DNA of 64,000 nt from Chondrilla cf. caribensis (taxonomy: Eukaryota; Porifera; Demospongiae; Chondrillida; Chondrillidae): assembly GCA_964020155.1 (NCBI GenBank), contig OZ026561.1, positions 3,566,869-3,630,868 on the forward strand, given 5' to 3'. The position numbers were made by a program, and so were the translations under genes. Below, one piece after another: positions 24,806-37,855 of this stretch (the stretch's first letter is position 1; each line of letters opens with the position of its first letter). A model generated the notes under the pieces. The model saw only the letters and a list, made by a program, of their open reading frames with translations. It had not been told where the DNA came from and did not search any database.

Positions 24806-25397
24806 TATATATATATATATATATATAGTCAGAAATTTTATTCCAGCGACTGTCAGACTGGAGGGTGTGTGAGTATAATGTACTTGGTACACACTATCAA
24901 AACTTTCCAAAGTACAACCTTGTAAATTATAATTGTAATGCAATGGTTATACCCTTAGCTATAGTATGGGGTATCGAGTATAATATAAAATAAGACTTAT
25001 TGTCAGCCTTAATTTAGAACCCTAACTTGGCAGGTTAATATGTTCAAAGTATATTAAAATTTATGTAAAAATATGACATTGTGCAAAACTGCTACAATGG
25101 GGTCTGTACTACTACTTGTATATATATATGAAAGTCATACACAAGTAAAAATATCTCACATTATGGTATAAATATAGCTACCTATTATAACATATAACAG
25201 ATTCTGTTCATTGACAACTACATATACACAATAATAATATTATAATAATATAAACACGAGGATTATCAATTTGTTGGATTATTACATATTGTATGTATGG
25301 TATGACATGCACTGTGATCTCATGAACATGCTAATATGACCCCAGGGTATTATTGCTATGGTGTCTGCACGAGGTAACTACATGGGATGTCTGGAAT
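24107..25397. other. 5' flank of T3 up to the foreign insert
   Basis: No gene. It matches the flanks of T2 (to about 15130) and T5 (to about 41600). It includes a two-copy tandem repeat of about 44 bp (24640-24720, GAATTGATGCTTGTATATAT), an (AAT)n/(AT)n tract at 24770-24828, and then GGATGTCTGGAATTCACCAT, where homology to the array stops at about 25398. Confidence 0.6.
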
Positions 25398-25869
25398 TCA
25401 CCATAGGAAATAGCGGACATATTCTCCTCACCATAATGGACCAGCAGCAACTCAGCTGCAAATGAACGGAGCTTGATCTCTCCACATTTAGGCACAGACA
25501 TGGATAGCAAAGACCGCACGTCTGTGGGTACCATCAGTTTTGCCTTCAACTCCTTCACAAGCTCCTCCTTCATATCATGCAATCCTTCTGGGTGCTGCAT
25601 TGTGTAGGTCTGGTACACACAAATAGAGATAAATGGATTCATTCCTAGATGACAAGACACATTCCCACAACACCGAGTACACTAGCTGGTAGAATAACGG
25701 TCTCCACACAAAAATGGAGTAAAGCCAACTCTTGTCATTCAAATATGAGGATCAGACGTACCCTTGCCCTGAAGGAGAGGTCATTGTCTGTTTCCATTTC
25801 TGATTTTTCTGTTGGCTACAAATGAGAATTGGGATAGAAAAAATGTCAAAAATTGCAAGTTACAAGTAA

Positions 25870-26350
25870 GTTCACCACACACAACACTCACAGCACACTA
25901 CACACGACACTCTACATACGTACACACACACTCACACAACACTCTACACACTCACACACAACACTCACAGCACACTACACACAACACTCTACATACACAC
26001 ACTCTCACACACAGCACTCTACATACATACACTCACACACAGCACTCTACACACTCACACACAACACTCACAGCACACTACACACAACACTCTACATACA
26101 CACACACTACACACAACACTCTACACACTCACAGCACACTACACACGACACTCTACACACTCACACACAATACTCACAGCACACTACACACAACACTCTA
26201 CACACTCACACACAGTCACACTACACACAACACTACATACACACACACTCACACACACTCACACACAGCACTCTACACACTCACACACAGCACTCTACAC
26301 ACTCACTCACAGCACTCTACACACAGCACTCTACACATCCACTCACTACA
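25870..26350. repeat. Degenerate CACTCTACA/CACAGCACACTA minisatellite (copy A)
   Basis: Irregular arrays of ACACAACACTCTACACACTC and CACAGCACACTACACACAAC in an intron of the ANKIB1-like copy. The long Thr/His-rich frames that cross it are artefacts of the repeat. The paralogous block has its own, differently rearranged array (30560-31300). Confidence 0.9.
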
Positions 26351-26629
26351 AACACCATCTTGGGCTCTAGTGGTTTTACTATCACAAATTGACCAGAATC
26401 TGATGCCAGATCACATGGAGTCTTTCCCAAAGTGTTCTTTATCAACAACGGAGACCCATAAGCCAAGAGAAGCTGGGTGTTGGCGTTAGAAGAGAGGATA
26501 ATAAGCACATGTGCATGGTGCACACAGAATCTCTTGATACATTTATGTATGTACGTACATGTATGTACATACACAGGTATACACAATATACATACGTACA
26601 TACAAAGCACACCACGTACGCACAAATGT

Positions 26630-26762
26630 ACAGTTGAACCTCCTTAACGCGAAATTCTATGGACAATTCCACAATTCCATGCTAAAAGCATTTCATTTTA
26701 GGGACTTAACAATAATCTTATGCTGTAGAGATGTTGTGTTAATAAGGTTATACTGCACATAA
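26630..26762. mobile_element. Short pogo/Tigger-type MITE (also at 31583-31760)
   Basis: Left end CAGTTGAACCTCCTTAACGC; right end is the reverse complement of a GCAGTATAACCTTATTAAC-like sequence (CAGTCGAACCTTATTAAC in the second copy). The two copies sit at the same place in the two paralogous introns, so the insertion is older than the block duplication. Copy B has about 45 extra bases after GCATTTCAT. Confidence 0.6.
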
Positions 26763-26900
26763 ACTGTACAATACGTACATTACATACATTCATACATACG
26801 TTGGTACAGGTACACACTTACTTCAACACATCCAAGTAGACCAGACTGAGCAGCCAGATGTAATGGTGCATTCTCATCCTACACAGCATTGAAACATGTG

Positions 26901-26902
<2 letters not shown>

Positions 26903-26968
<66 letters not shown>

Positions 26969-26972
26969 CGCA

Positions 26973-27036
<64 letters not shown>

Positions 27037-27038
27037 TG

Positions 27039-27072
<34 letters not shown>

Positions 27073-27142
27073 CGCACAAACACACACACACACACACACA
27101 CACATGCACGCACATGCACGCACACACACACACACACTCTTG

Positions 27143-27216
<74 letters not shown>

Positions 27217-27233
27217 CGCACACACTTGCACGC

Positions 27234-27278
<45 letters not shown>

Positions 27279-27290
27279 ACCACCACCACC
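26903..27290. repeat. Long (CA)n microsatellite beside the ANKIB1-like exon 1 donor
   Basis: About 390 bp of CA units with CTTGCACGCACA interruptions and a (CAC)n end. On the gene's sense strand it is (GGT)n(GT)n starting at the donor AAG|GTGTGG. Apparent open frames are repeat artefacts. Confidence 0.95.
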
Positions 27291-28138
27291 ACACCTTGTC
27301 CAACAGACACACAGACGGATGATAAACATAACTCTTGTCCATTCCATTTCTCCTCTCGCGGTCCGAACCATTGATAAACGGTAGTTGATATTCTTTCTTC
27401 GCAGACTGGTCTAAGAGCATTTGGAGGAGTTCCTTTTTCTTTTTGTCAGTTCTCTGACTCGAACGAGAAGAAGCACACGCTACATGAAAGGCTGTCTGAC
27501 CATTGGCGTTAGTTACGAAAGGGTCACCGCCAAATCGAAGGCATTCGTTCAGGAAAAGTTTGTGCTCGAACCTGCCTACTAGGTTATCAGAGGCGTGTCG
27601 TTGGAAGGACTGGGTCCCATGTGTTTATTAGGATTAAAGTTCTTCTGTAAGTGGGCTGACATATCGGATTCCGAAGACTGCATTTTCCGAAGGATCTCTT
27701 CTTCTCCAGGTAATTTCCATTTGGATTCCTTCTTACTGTCATCTTTCCGTTCTTCTTCGGTTAGTATATAAAAACTGAAAGAACTTCGTTTCCACTGCAC
27801 CCATCTCCAGTACGCACTGATCATTAGAACCTGTCAGGAGTCTTTAGGTGACATAATGTCATAATGTGTTCTTACACGTAACTGAAACAATGAATTTATA
27901 TTATATTTCATATTGCGCAAAAAGATGGCCGATTTCAAAAGACCGAGAATTAGAAATTCGGCTAGAATTCAAGCGAAACGGCTTCGCCGAACTTTATACC
28001 TCCAGCGAAAGTTTTTCCAAACCTAAAGTAAACGTCCAAGTATTTTGAGTGCTGGGGAAGGCTTCTGCGACTCCACTTTTATCATTTTTTATCAAATTGT
28101 ACACTTAGGGCAACTATAAATAGCGCAGATACTAATAA

Positions 28139-28490
28139 TAAAATAGATAGGTCACGGTAGCCGGTTGGTCAGGTGACACGACTCTAGGCTCCAGGTCGCG
28201 GGTTCGAAACCTCAAAAGGACGGTTTTTTTCTCTGAAAAAAAAGAGCTCACTTCCTGGTGGTCAGTCGCAATACTCTCTACAAAGAACCGTAGGGGGGAG
28301 CTTTGGGACTCGCGGCTGACCTCCCAGCTAGAATAGTGTCTTCTGCATTCGCGGAATGACCAAGTACACAGTATCTGTGGAAAGTCCCTATAAAGCCGAC
28401 CATGGGTTTGTTCGACCCTGAGTGGGTGACCTTTTTTGATTCTTTTTTCAACTCAAGGCCATAAACCACCCATAACCAATGTAATGTATG
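28139..28490 (+). repeat. tRNA-derived SINE, copy A
   Basis: Contains a Pol III type-2 promoter: an A box (GTAGCCGGTTGGTCAGG, about 28157-28173) and a B box (GGGTTCGAAACC, 28200-28211) at tRNA-like spacing. A non-tRNA body follows with CTCACTTCCTGGTGGTCAGT. The second copy at 32891-33225 is nearly identical. No cloverleaf for a functional tRNA can be drawn with confidence. Confidence 0.7.
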
Positions 28491-29134
28491 TATGTATGCA
28501 TCATTATACAATCACTACGTGTATCACACAATTAAATGGGGAGGATTACAGGGAACATATGTACGACAATGCAGGAATGATTGACAACAATATTATGTAT
28601 AGACTAGTGGTAGCTACTACTAATAATAAGTGATTATTATCGCTGATTGGGTACTCTAAAATTAATTTTTAGGGGTTGCTTGAAAAAGATGCCCTATTTT
28701 GAAATTCCAAGAATTAGAAATTGGTCTGGAATTCGGGCATAACGGGTATGCCAAACGTAATAACCTCGAAGCCCAAAAAGAGATGCCTAAGTAGTTCCAG
28801 TGTGTGTGTGGGGGGGGGGGGGGATACTTGTTGGTTTGGAGAGTTTGGTGTAATAGGATCAGACTTTGACCCACGTAACTACCTTTCAATGTACAAAACA
28901 TAATTTAACAATGCACTAATACACATAATATGAAGTTGTATGCATCAGCATAAATTTATAATAATCATTTTAACACAATCACAAAATTAATACATACATA
29001 CGTCTGAAATAGAGATATTCGTAATCAATAATTTTAATATGCAGTGTGTGTGTGTGTGTGTTTGGGTGTGGGTGCTAAACTATGAAACATTTCATTGTAA
29101 TTGTGGGTAGGTAGGTGTATTACACACAGCAAGT
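28491..29134. other. Spacer between the ANKIB1-like and NBR1-like parts
   Basis: No gene. Holds a (G)n run near 28807-28822, a (TG)n tract at 29044-29062 and AT-rich sequence. 28905-29134 is shared with 33240-33475. About 28660-28800 resembles 27920-28010 (AGAATTAGAAATT context), an unclassified repeat. Confidence 0.5.
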
Positions 29135-30056
29135 TCAACTCTGGCGGTCGAGGAGGTCATTGACAACAGCTCTTATGTGGTTGTTGTGCTTCTTCAACAG
29201 CTCCTCGTTCAGGTGGCAATTCGGGAATCCCATGCTCACCAGCCTATCCACGAGGTTAGTGGGTTCTTTAGGAGGTGCCCACTTTGCCTGTGGAGGTGTG
29301 TACTTCTTTGGAAGCTTGAAAGCAGGCGTGGTAGAAGTGTTATCACAACTGTCTCCTTCACATTGGATACCTGCTGAACGACTTCAACTGAGTCAAGTAT
29401 ATTTTGGTCAACCAAATCTGTACAGGCATCCTACGGACAAACAAGATGGATGAATATAACACCTGGAGAACATACAGTGAGGCAGACACACACAGACAAG
29501 TGCTGTAACACACACAGCAGCAAATATGTACATACATACAAACATACATACCTGAAAGTCCTCGTCTGATCCATTTTCGAAAGGGGTGTTGAGGTCATTC
29601 TGACCACAAATATTCTGGTTGTTATCAATGGGTTCAAGCCTAATGTCCCCAGCTGGGGAGTCCTGTGGGCGGTGGTGGACGTGGATGTCCTTGACAAAGT
29701 TGGTGAACGTATTGACCAGACCAGTGACTATGGTGAGAGGCTCCTTGATGGTGGCCTATGAAACTTGAAGTTGCAGGCATCCCTCCTGGCCTGCTTCAGT
29801 GTGGCATTTGGCGAAACACGTGGGCAGGTGCTGTCCGGATTAGGCCCTAGTTGGGGAATAGGCTGGGGTGGTCCGTCTGGCGAGGACAGCACCTCCCAGT
29901 CTGGTAGTCCCCCAATGCTGTCTTCTCCACAAATAGTGTTATTCCTGTCGTTGGTCCTGTCCTCGACAGCGTTCTGCTGAGTCTGTCCAGCAGCAGTGAG
30001 GGGAGAATTCGGATCAAAGCACGGCGGAATGACAATAACAAATTCATCACTGGAAT
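29135..30056 (-). pseudogene. NBR1-like autophagy receptor, 3' part (LIR and UBA)
   Basis: Exon 30056-29552 starts with DSSDEFVIVIPPCFD, which matches the LC3-interacting region of NBR1 (acidic residues, aromatic-x-x-hydrophobic, then PxCFD). A segment follows with ATIKEPLTIVTGLVNTFTNF, possibly the amphipathic helix. Exon 29430-29135 ends with a UBA domain: LVDRLVSMGF, then LLKKHNNHIRAVVNDLL, stop. NBR1 binds ubiquitin and LC3 in selective autophagy. The PB1, ZZ and FW domains are not here. Two frame changes (about 29755 and between 29395 and 29300) argue for decay, although sequence error cannot be excluded. Upstream it now abuts an ANKIB1-like copy. Confidence 0.7.
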
Positions 30057-30559
30057 CTGTAAACAACAACAACAACAACAGATTTTACATGATGGCTGTG
30101 CACATTAGAGGGTACGTACATAGGGTACAAGCACCACAAACTCATTTCTTCTAACACACACTCTCCAATTGGTACACTGATGCATGTATGTGTGCTGTGC
30201 TCTTCAGTATGTATATACATGTGTACACAGAGTGCCCAGAGCTATGACAATGTATACATGTGTGCAGCTCACACAAATATCTTACCCTCCTCATCCGCCA
30301 ACAAACAAAGAGAGATAAATGGATTCATTCCTAGATAACAAGACACATTCCCACAACACCGAGTACACTAGCTGGTAGTACAACGGTCTCCACACAAAAT
30401 GGAGCAAAGCCAATTCTCGTCATTCAAATATGAGGATAAGACGTACCCTTGCCCTGAAGAAGAGGTCATTATCTGTTTCCATTTCTGATTTTTCTGTTGG
30501 CTACAAATGAGAATTGGGATAGTAAAAATGTCAAAAATTGCAAGTTACAAGTAAGTTCA

Positions 30560-31300
30560 CCACATACAGTCACTCACAGCACACTACACACAACACTCTA
30601 CACACTCACACACAACACTCAAGGCACACTACACACTCACACACAACACTCACAGCACACTACACACAACACTACATACACACACACTACACACAACACT
30701 ACACACTCACACACAACACTCTACACACTCACACACAACATTCAGAGCACACTACACACAACACTCTACATACACACACACTACACACAACACTCTACAC
30801 ACTCACACGCAACACTCACAGCACACTACACACAACACTCTACATACACACACACTACACACTCACACACAACACTCACAGCACACTACACACAACACTC
30901 TACATGCACACACTACACACAACACTCTACACACTCACAGCACACTACAAACAGCACTCACAGCACACTACACACAGCACTCTATACACACACAATACTC
31001 TACACACTCACACGCAACACTCTACACACTCACTCACAGCACACTACACACAGCACTCTATACACACAGCACCTACATACACACACTCACTCACAGCACA
31101 CTACACACAACACTCTACATACACACACACTACACACAACACTCTACACACTCACACACAACACTCACAGCACACTACACACACACACACACAGTCACAC
31201 TACACACAACACTCTACATACACACACACACACAGCACTCTACACATTCACACACAGTCACACATAGCACTCTACACACTCACTCACAGCACTCTACACA
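30560..31300. repeat. Degenerate CACTCTACA minisatellite (copy B)
   Basis: Same composition as 25870-26350 but longer and rearranged. It lies between ANKIB1-like exons 3 and 4 of copy B. Confidence 0.9.
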
Positions 31301-31891
31301 TCCACTCACTACAAACACCATCTTGGGCTCTAGTAGTTTTACTATCACAAATTGACCAGAATCTGATGCCAGATCACATGGAGTCTTTCCCAAAGTGTTC
31401 TTTATCAACAACGGAGACCCATAAGCCAAGAGAAGCTGGGTGTTGGCGTTAGAAGAGAGGATAATAAGCACATGTGCATGGTGCATACAGAATCTCTTGA
31501 TACATTTACGTATGTACATGTATGTACATACGTAGGTATACACAATATACATACATACAAAGCACACCACGCACGCACCAATGTACAGTTGAACCTCCTT
31601 AACGCGAAATTCTATGGACAATTCCACAATTCCATGCTAAAAGCATTTCATGTTGACAGTACTCACATAATACACATGTATACATCAGCTGAAAATGTAG
31701 GGACTTAACAATAATCTTATGCTGTAGAGATGTTGTGTTAATAAGGTTCGACTGCACATAAATTGTACAATACGTACATTACATACATACGTTGGTACAG
31801 GTACACACCTACTTCAACACATCCAAGTAGACCAGACTGAGCAGCCAGATGTAATGGTGTATTTTCATCCTACACAGCATTGAAACGTGTG

Positions 31892-32121
<230 letters not shown>

Positions 32122-32890
32122 ACCACCACCACCACACCTTGTCCAACAGACACACAGACGGATGATAAACATAACTCTTGTCCATTCCATTTCTCCTCTC
32201 GCGGTCCGAACCATTGATAAACGGTAGTTGATATTCTTTCTTCACAGGCTGGTCTAAGAGCATTTGGAGGAGTTCCTTTCTCTTCAAATCGAAGGCATTC
32301 GTTCAGGAAAAGTTTGTGCTCGAACCTGCCTATATCAGAGGCGTGTGACACTGTCATTGGAAGGACTGGGTCCCATGTGTTTATTAGGATTAAAGTTCTT
32401 CTGTAAGTGGGCTGACATATCGGATTCCGAAGACTGCATTTTCCGAAGGATCTCTTCTTCTCCAGGTAATTTCCATTTGGATTCCTTCTTACTGTCATCT
32501 TTCCATTCTTCTTCGGTTAGTAAAAACTGAAAGAACTTCGTTTCCACTGCACCCATCTCCAGTACGCACTGATCATTAGAATCTGTCACGAGTCTTTAGG
32601 TGACATAATGTCATAATGTGTTCTTACACGTAACTGAAACAATGAATTTATATTATATTTCATATTGCGCAAAAAGATGGCCGATTTCAAAAGGCCGAGA
32701 ATTGGAAATTCGGCTAGAATTCAATCGAAACGGCTTCGCCGAACTTTATACCTCCAGCGAAGGTTTTTCCAAACCTAAAGTAGACGTCCAAGTATTTTGA
32801 GTGCTGGGGAAGGCTTCTGCGACTCCACTTTTATTATTTTTTTATCAAATTGTACACTTAGGGCAACTATAAATAGCGCAGATACTAATA

Positions 32891-33225
32891 ATAAAATAGA
32901 TAGGTCACGGTAGCCGGTTGGTCAGGTGACACGACTCTAGGCTCCAGGTCGCGGGTTCGAAACCTCAAAAGGACGGTTTTTTTCTCTGAAAAAAAAGAGC
33001 TCACTTCCTGGTGGTCAGTCGCAATACTCTCTACAAAGAACCGTAGGGGGGAGCTTTGGGACTCGCGGCTGACCTCCCAGCTAGAATAGTGTCTTCTGCA
33101 TTCGCGGAATGACCAAGTACACAGTATCTGTGGAAAGTCCCTATAAAGCCGACTATGGGTTTGTTCGACCCCGAGTGGGTGACCTTTTTTGATTTTTTTT
33201 TCAACTCAAGGCCATAAACCACCCA
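32891..33225 (+). repeat. tRNA-derived SINE, copy B
   Basis: Same A box and B box (GGGTTCGAAACC, about 32951-32962) and same body as the copy at 28139-28490, so it was duplicated along with the host segment. Confidence 0.7.
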
Positions 33226-33475
33226 TATTGTATGTATGTATACAATGCACTAATACACATAATATGAAGTTGTATGCATCAGCTTAAATTTATAAAATTC
33301 ATTTTAACACACTCACAAAATTAATAGCTACATACATACGTCTGAAATAGAGATATTCGTAATAATAATTTTTATTAATATGCAGTGTGTGTGTGTGTGT
33401 GTTTGGGTGTGGGTGCTAAACTATGAAACATTTCATTATTATTGTGGGTAGGTAGGTGTATTACACACAGCAAGT

Positions 33476-33640
33476 TCAACTCTGGCGGTCGAGGAGGTCA
33501 TTGACAACAGCTCTTATGTGGTTGTTGTGCTTCTTCAACAGCTCCTCGTTCAGGTGGCGATTCGGGAATCCCATGCTCACCAGCCTATCCACAAGGTTAG
33601 TGGGTTCTTTAGGAGGTGCCCACTTTGCCTGTAGAGGTGT
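33476..33640 (-). pseudogene. NBR1-like UBA exon, truncated copy
   Basis: Repeats the last exon of 29135-29430 with the LVDRLVSMGFPN-type UBA and its stop, but homology ends at about 33640 (AGGTGTGTA|GAGTCATTG), where tyrosinase-array sequence resumes. Confidence 0.75.
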
Positions 33641-33719
33641 GTAGAGTCATTGTGACATTGTGCAAATTGCTACAATGGGGTCTGTACCACTACCTGTATA
33701 TATATATATATATATGTGA

Positions 33720-34616
33720 AGATGTGTTCTAGTAGTCTTTGTATCGAAATCGAACGTTCCGAAGTAGGATCGGTTGAAAATTTCATTTTTCACTTCACTC
33801 GAGTTATCCCAGTTCCAATAAGGCAACGCGAAAGTAGATCTGTTCCAACCGTTTGCCAATTCGAGTCGTTCTGCGATTCTCCCAAGCTCTCTTTCCACAA
33901 TCAAAAGCCTGATAATAACGATGCCAAGTGAGGAAAGTGGGCCCTTCGTGTCCAAAATCAACGACTGATAAGTTTGAGCAAACCTCCGTACCGTTATCCT
34001 TCACATCGCCGTCTCTTTTGGAGAAGGAGTGCTGATAGACGAACATGTCATACGTAGAAACGTTTTCTAGACGCAGGCCTCTTCTGGTTGCATAGTCCGG
34101 TTCCTCCACGATCACCGCCCATTTCTAATCAGACTGATCTTCATTTTTAGATTCGTTTAAAACCCTAATAACATCCATCCTTTCCTGTTCAGACAACGCC
34201 GTAAAGCTTTTTCGCTCCCGAAGGGACGAGCGTTTTTGGCATTTCCCGTTGGAGTCCATCTCGTATCCAAAATCACACTCGCTACAATCAGGACCAGCAT
34301 AGTTGCCGAGACAGACACAGACGTTGGTGAATACTTCCGTTGGCCATTGATAACGCGTATCAATTTTGCCGTAAACCTCTCCCACTTGATTAACCTGTTC
34401 CACCATTTTACTTCCAGGTTCTTGGATGCTAGACCAGTCAGCAGATTCGGTAATGCTTTTACAGGTTCCGTGGTCCGGGCCAGAACAGTTCAAGGGGCAG
34501 CACACTTTGATCCCATTGTTTGCATTGTCAGTGCAGGCAGCTGGGAATTGGCCGCTAGCCGAGTGGAGAAGGATGTCAATGAGTAGAACTGCAAAACAGA
34601 GCTTACTAAGCAACAT
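33720..34616 (-). pseudogene. Tyrosinase pseudogene T4 (3' half lost)
   Basis: Closest to T1: same MLLSK start and LLIDILLHSASG signal peptide, and a shared 5' flank. The Cys-rich region and the start of the copper A part are present (H in VYQHSFSKRD, GHEGPTF, TWHRYY). A TAG replaces the Tyr of the SNYKWAV motif (about 34128), and a four-base insertion near 33910 shifts the frame. Homology ends near 33722 in a (TA)n stretch after TFDFDT, so copper B and the membrane exons are gone. Confidence 0.9.
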
Positions 34617-36880
34617 TGCATAAAGTATCAGTTACACGAAGCTATAGTTACTGAGACACACAAGTGCTGTGTTAGCCTAAAATAGTACTAGTTAACCACA
34701 TAGTCTACTAGGTAATGTAATTATAACCAATTTTTATGAAAACAATAACTATGTATAATAATATGTATATGTATAATATACGTATAATATTATATAATTC
34801 ATTTAAAATGTGGATTTGGTGTTACTTTGAGTTCATAGTTGTCTTGTTTACTATGACATGCAGTAGACTACAGGTGGATGTGTATTCATAGCATGCAGAG
34901 TGTACTATAGTTGACATAATGATTCTCTTGGGTCTAGATAATAATATTATTATTAAATTTATTATTATCAATAATGGTATATAGCATCCGTTACCATAGA
35001 AACAGTACTATTATACAGCAATTTTATAATGTATAAAGCACTAACAACAGTATAAAGCATTAGCAAAAGATGTTATAATGGTTAAGACATGGGCAGAGGG
35101 CATTATGACATATAAAATACCGAGTCCCAAGGGTGCGAAGCGCCCGAGGACGATTGTATTTTATATGCCATAATGCCCTCGTGCCCATGTTTTAACCACT
35201 AAATAGGACGTAGAGCAAGCTGGATCACTTTATTCAGTCTTGCAAGAGTTACATCCATAGGCAGGCACACTGACAACTGAAAATCCAATTCGATCTAATC
35301 ACATACATCTTGTATGAGAGCAAAATAATTAAAGGGTATACATCAGATTGCGCACCTAGCCTGCCTTGCTGTCAGTCATGAACTATAACTGTTATTACTC
35401 CACACAAGAGACCTTGATGTTGTTATTATGTGTAAAAAGCACACTGTTAGTTCGTTACTTTAACTTTATAGTTACAACACTACTGAACATGTTATGAAGT
35501 CCACATTAGCCCAGCTATTGCTACAGCCTATTTATGCCTGGGCAAGTCAATTGGTACTCTCATGAGGTTATTGTACAGGTATGTAGGTATAATACTCATT
35601 CAGGTATAGATGTACTAAAGGTGCAGGTGAGACTGCTCAGGATGGTTTGTTTACTCCAAGGCATGCAGTATATTCCATAGATCTGGACAGTCAGACTAGA
35701 GAGGTGTGTCAGTAGACTGGAGGGGAGTAAGTAGTATACTTAGGCAAATTATCTACATCTGATAACAGTTTATCTGAGATTCCTGCATAAAGGCTATAAC
35801 TGTATCACCCAGGCAACACATCAGATATAGTGAAAGTGATAAAGTGGTCTTGCCCGATATTAGCACATCCATGCATGTCCATGAAAGTCTAGAAATACAA
35901 CTTTCGTATACCTATATCCTTTTAGCAGGAATGAGATGCCCTGAGTCATGCAAGTCCAGAATTGAACAACCTCCATGGTAGACTAGTTTCATGGAGACAG
36001 CCTCATTCATGATACTTGATTGCTTCTGTTTCATGAAATGGGCAGAGGGACGGCTCAAACAGAATTAATATTGATAACAACTCGACATGAAGATATTGTT
36101 AGGTTTAATAATCGCAAGTCTATTAGAAAGATAGAAAAGTAAGACATAATAACTTATACAGCCATTTTTTTCCATTTCACTCCAGATAAGTGTACCACCT
36201 TTGTGAAGCATAGGCACGCAATGTACATAATTTTTCCCCTCCTTGAACCACCCCTGTTTTAAACAACCATGCACACTGAGATTTACATCCACCTGTGTTT
36301 GGGTTACAAGTACTTCAAATTGTGGGACATTGTCATTGGATATCATGGTTGATGTTGACCTCGACGTTAATAGAAAACAACACTGATTATCAGACTCTGT
36401 ACATTGTCAACTATAAATAGTATTAACATCAACAAATGTTACAAGTAATATCAATTTGTTGGGTAACTTGGATTCATAGTGTACTTTCCATAACATGCTA
36501 ATCCCCTATACAAGTATTCTGACCCCAGGGTATACAGTTATAAGGTGGCAGCAAGGGGTAACTGCATGGGGTAACTGCATGGGGTAACCACATGGTTCAT
36601 GGTTCAATTCATATCACTCATGGTTCACAGTTGGTCAGACTGAAAGGGTGTGTGTATGCGTATATCTAATCAGTTCTATCATAACATATAATTGAAATAT
36701 TCCCTTGGGAGCATATTATGGGATATAGGTAAAGGGGCAACATGGCCATGTGACCCAGCCTTGAGCTATGTACCCTCATTTATCACACTGTCCCACACAA
36801 ATTGTTCAAATGCATGTACATAAAGAACATCTTCAACTACACTATTATGTCATCGATTACTTAATAATGGACAAAGCTAT
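34617..36880. other. 5' flank of T4, copy of 6528-8640
   Basis: No gene. Homologous to the T1 flank, with an insertion around 34977-35207 that carries the fold-back element listed separately. The MITE of 8056-8230 is missing here. Confidence 0.6.
35079..35198. mobile_element. 120-bp fold-back element
   Basis: Two arms of about 45 bp, TGGTTAAGACATGGGCAGAG onward and the reverse complement of TGGTTAAAACATGGGCACGA onward, pair around a core CCCAAGGGTGCGAAGCGCCC that is itself a small palindrome. Absent from the T1 flank (about 6885). No coding capacity. A MITE-type element is likely. Confidence 0.7.
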
Positions 36881-36946
36881 CAGAATTCTATACGAGGTGG
36901 GCTTTGATGGGGACAGTGTGACAAGAGATTTTGCAAAGTTCATCCC
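36880..36946 (-). pseudogene. Notum-like last-exon scrap N0'
   Basis: About 65 bp matching the last exon (AACTTTGCAAAATCTCTTG, then CACACTGTCCCC) with an internal deletion, followed by a (CA)n tract at 36946-37076. It is the counterpart of N0a in the second array copy; here even the early exon has vanished. Confidence 0.65.
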
Positions 36947-36957
36947 ACACACACACC

Positions 36958-36994
<37 letters not shown>

Positions 36995-37018
36995 ACGCAC
37001 ACGCACACACACACACAG

Positions 37019-37076
<58 letters not shown>
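36946..37076. repeat. (CA)n microsatellite
   Basis: About 60 CA units with CG, TA and GT interruptions, next to the N0' scrap. Confidence 0.95.
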
Positions 37077-37078
<2 letters not shown>

Positions 37079-37803
37079 TAACCCAAACTACAAGTGAATC
37101 ACGAATTTATCAGAATCATTTGCCTCAAGCAGCAAATGGACCCAGTGGTTAATAAATAAGGTCACACATCATGTTCAACATGTCAAACCTGTCCTCGTGT
37201 GTCTTGCGTGATATTGGGACCAGACGTTCCCAGAGCGGTGAGCACCCGGTGGCTATTTTGTCCATACGTGCGGTCCGAAAAATGTACCCCCGGCCCCTAA
37301 TCACCGAGTCCTAGGACTTCATTTTGTATCACATTTAATTTAAATTTGTTGTTCTTTAATTTGCATAAAGTTTTACCTCGCAAGCACAAGTAGTTCGGGA
37401 ATACTCCTTTCATGCGTCCTTGCTTAGCTATCCATTTCACTGGATTCAGCTCACCTTAGAGAAACAAAGAACCGAACGACCTTCATGGTAGACTGCAACT
37501 AGTCTCGCGGATCCAGTACTAGTCTTATTCGGCTAACTTGACGCTTACTAGGAATTAATGAAAATGGCGAAGGATGGCTTCGAACTATGTACATGTATAT
37601 CAACATCCAATTCTATCTATACTTCGGTCCCCCAGCTGATAGAGACTTTAGTCTAGCTCTTTCAGCTGGTTGACATAAATCCAGTGATATATTTTGTCAC
37701 TAACAATTATTATTGTAATGCAAATGATTATATTAACTATAGACCAGATTGTGGGATATTGGTAAAGGGACATTTAGCACACTGTTCATCACAAGTCATA
37801 GTG

Positions 37804-37855
37804 AGGTCTTATGTGTTAGGTCATTAGTGACCTAATGACCTAACACATAAGACCT
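37804..37855. repeat. Perfect 24-bp palindrome with 4-nt loop
   Basis: Left arm 37804-37827 (AGGTCTTATGTGTTAGGTCA and four more) is the exact reverse complement of 37832-37855, with loop TGAC. The paralogous site near 10600 has only one arm. A strong hairpin or cruciform can form. No gene association is evident. Confidence 0.9.

Larger units (their letters stand above)
25399..27804 (-). pseudogene. ANKIB1-like 5' gene part, copy A (truncated and frameshifted)
   Basis: Five exons show the N-terminal half of an ANKIB1-type RBR ubiquitin ligase: 27804-27295, 26878-26822, 26472-26350, 25815-25762 and 25609 to the breakpoint at about 25399, with phase-0 joints. The start MGAVETKF matches the family's N-myristoyl-type MGNTTTKF. 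Ankyrin repeats follow: NGQTAFHVAC, then DENAPLHLAAQSG joined to LLLAYGSPLLIKNTLGK, then KMVF, a linker, and AELLLVHYGEENMSAI, which corresponds to the ALLRAHDWDREKLLEAW region. The RING-IBR-RING part is absent. Four extra bases after QFL and another shift near 27590 break exon 1, so it is probably not functional. Confidence 0.7.

Noticed and set aside
25812..26489. Thr/His-rich frame of 225 residues (and its counterpart at 30497-31452)
   Set aside because: It crosses a degenerate minisatellite in an intron; the composition follows the repeat, and the copies differ by rearrangement.
26874..27420. Open frames of up to 200 residues made of Cys-Val or Thr-His repeats
   Set aside because: They are translations of the (CA)n/(GT)n microsatellite and change freely between the two paralogous blocks.
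27866..28048. Small conserved frame of 60 residues, also at 32618-32800
   Set aside because: Conservation follows from the duplication of the whole block; a related but unreadable copy near 28660-28800 suggests a non-coding repeat.
28139..28225. Functional tRNA gene
   Set aside because: A and B boxes are present, but no convincing acceptor or anticodon stem, and a long non-tRNA body follows; a SINE explains it better.
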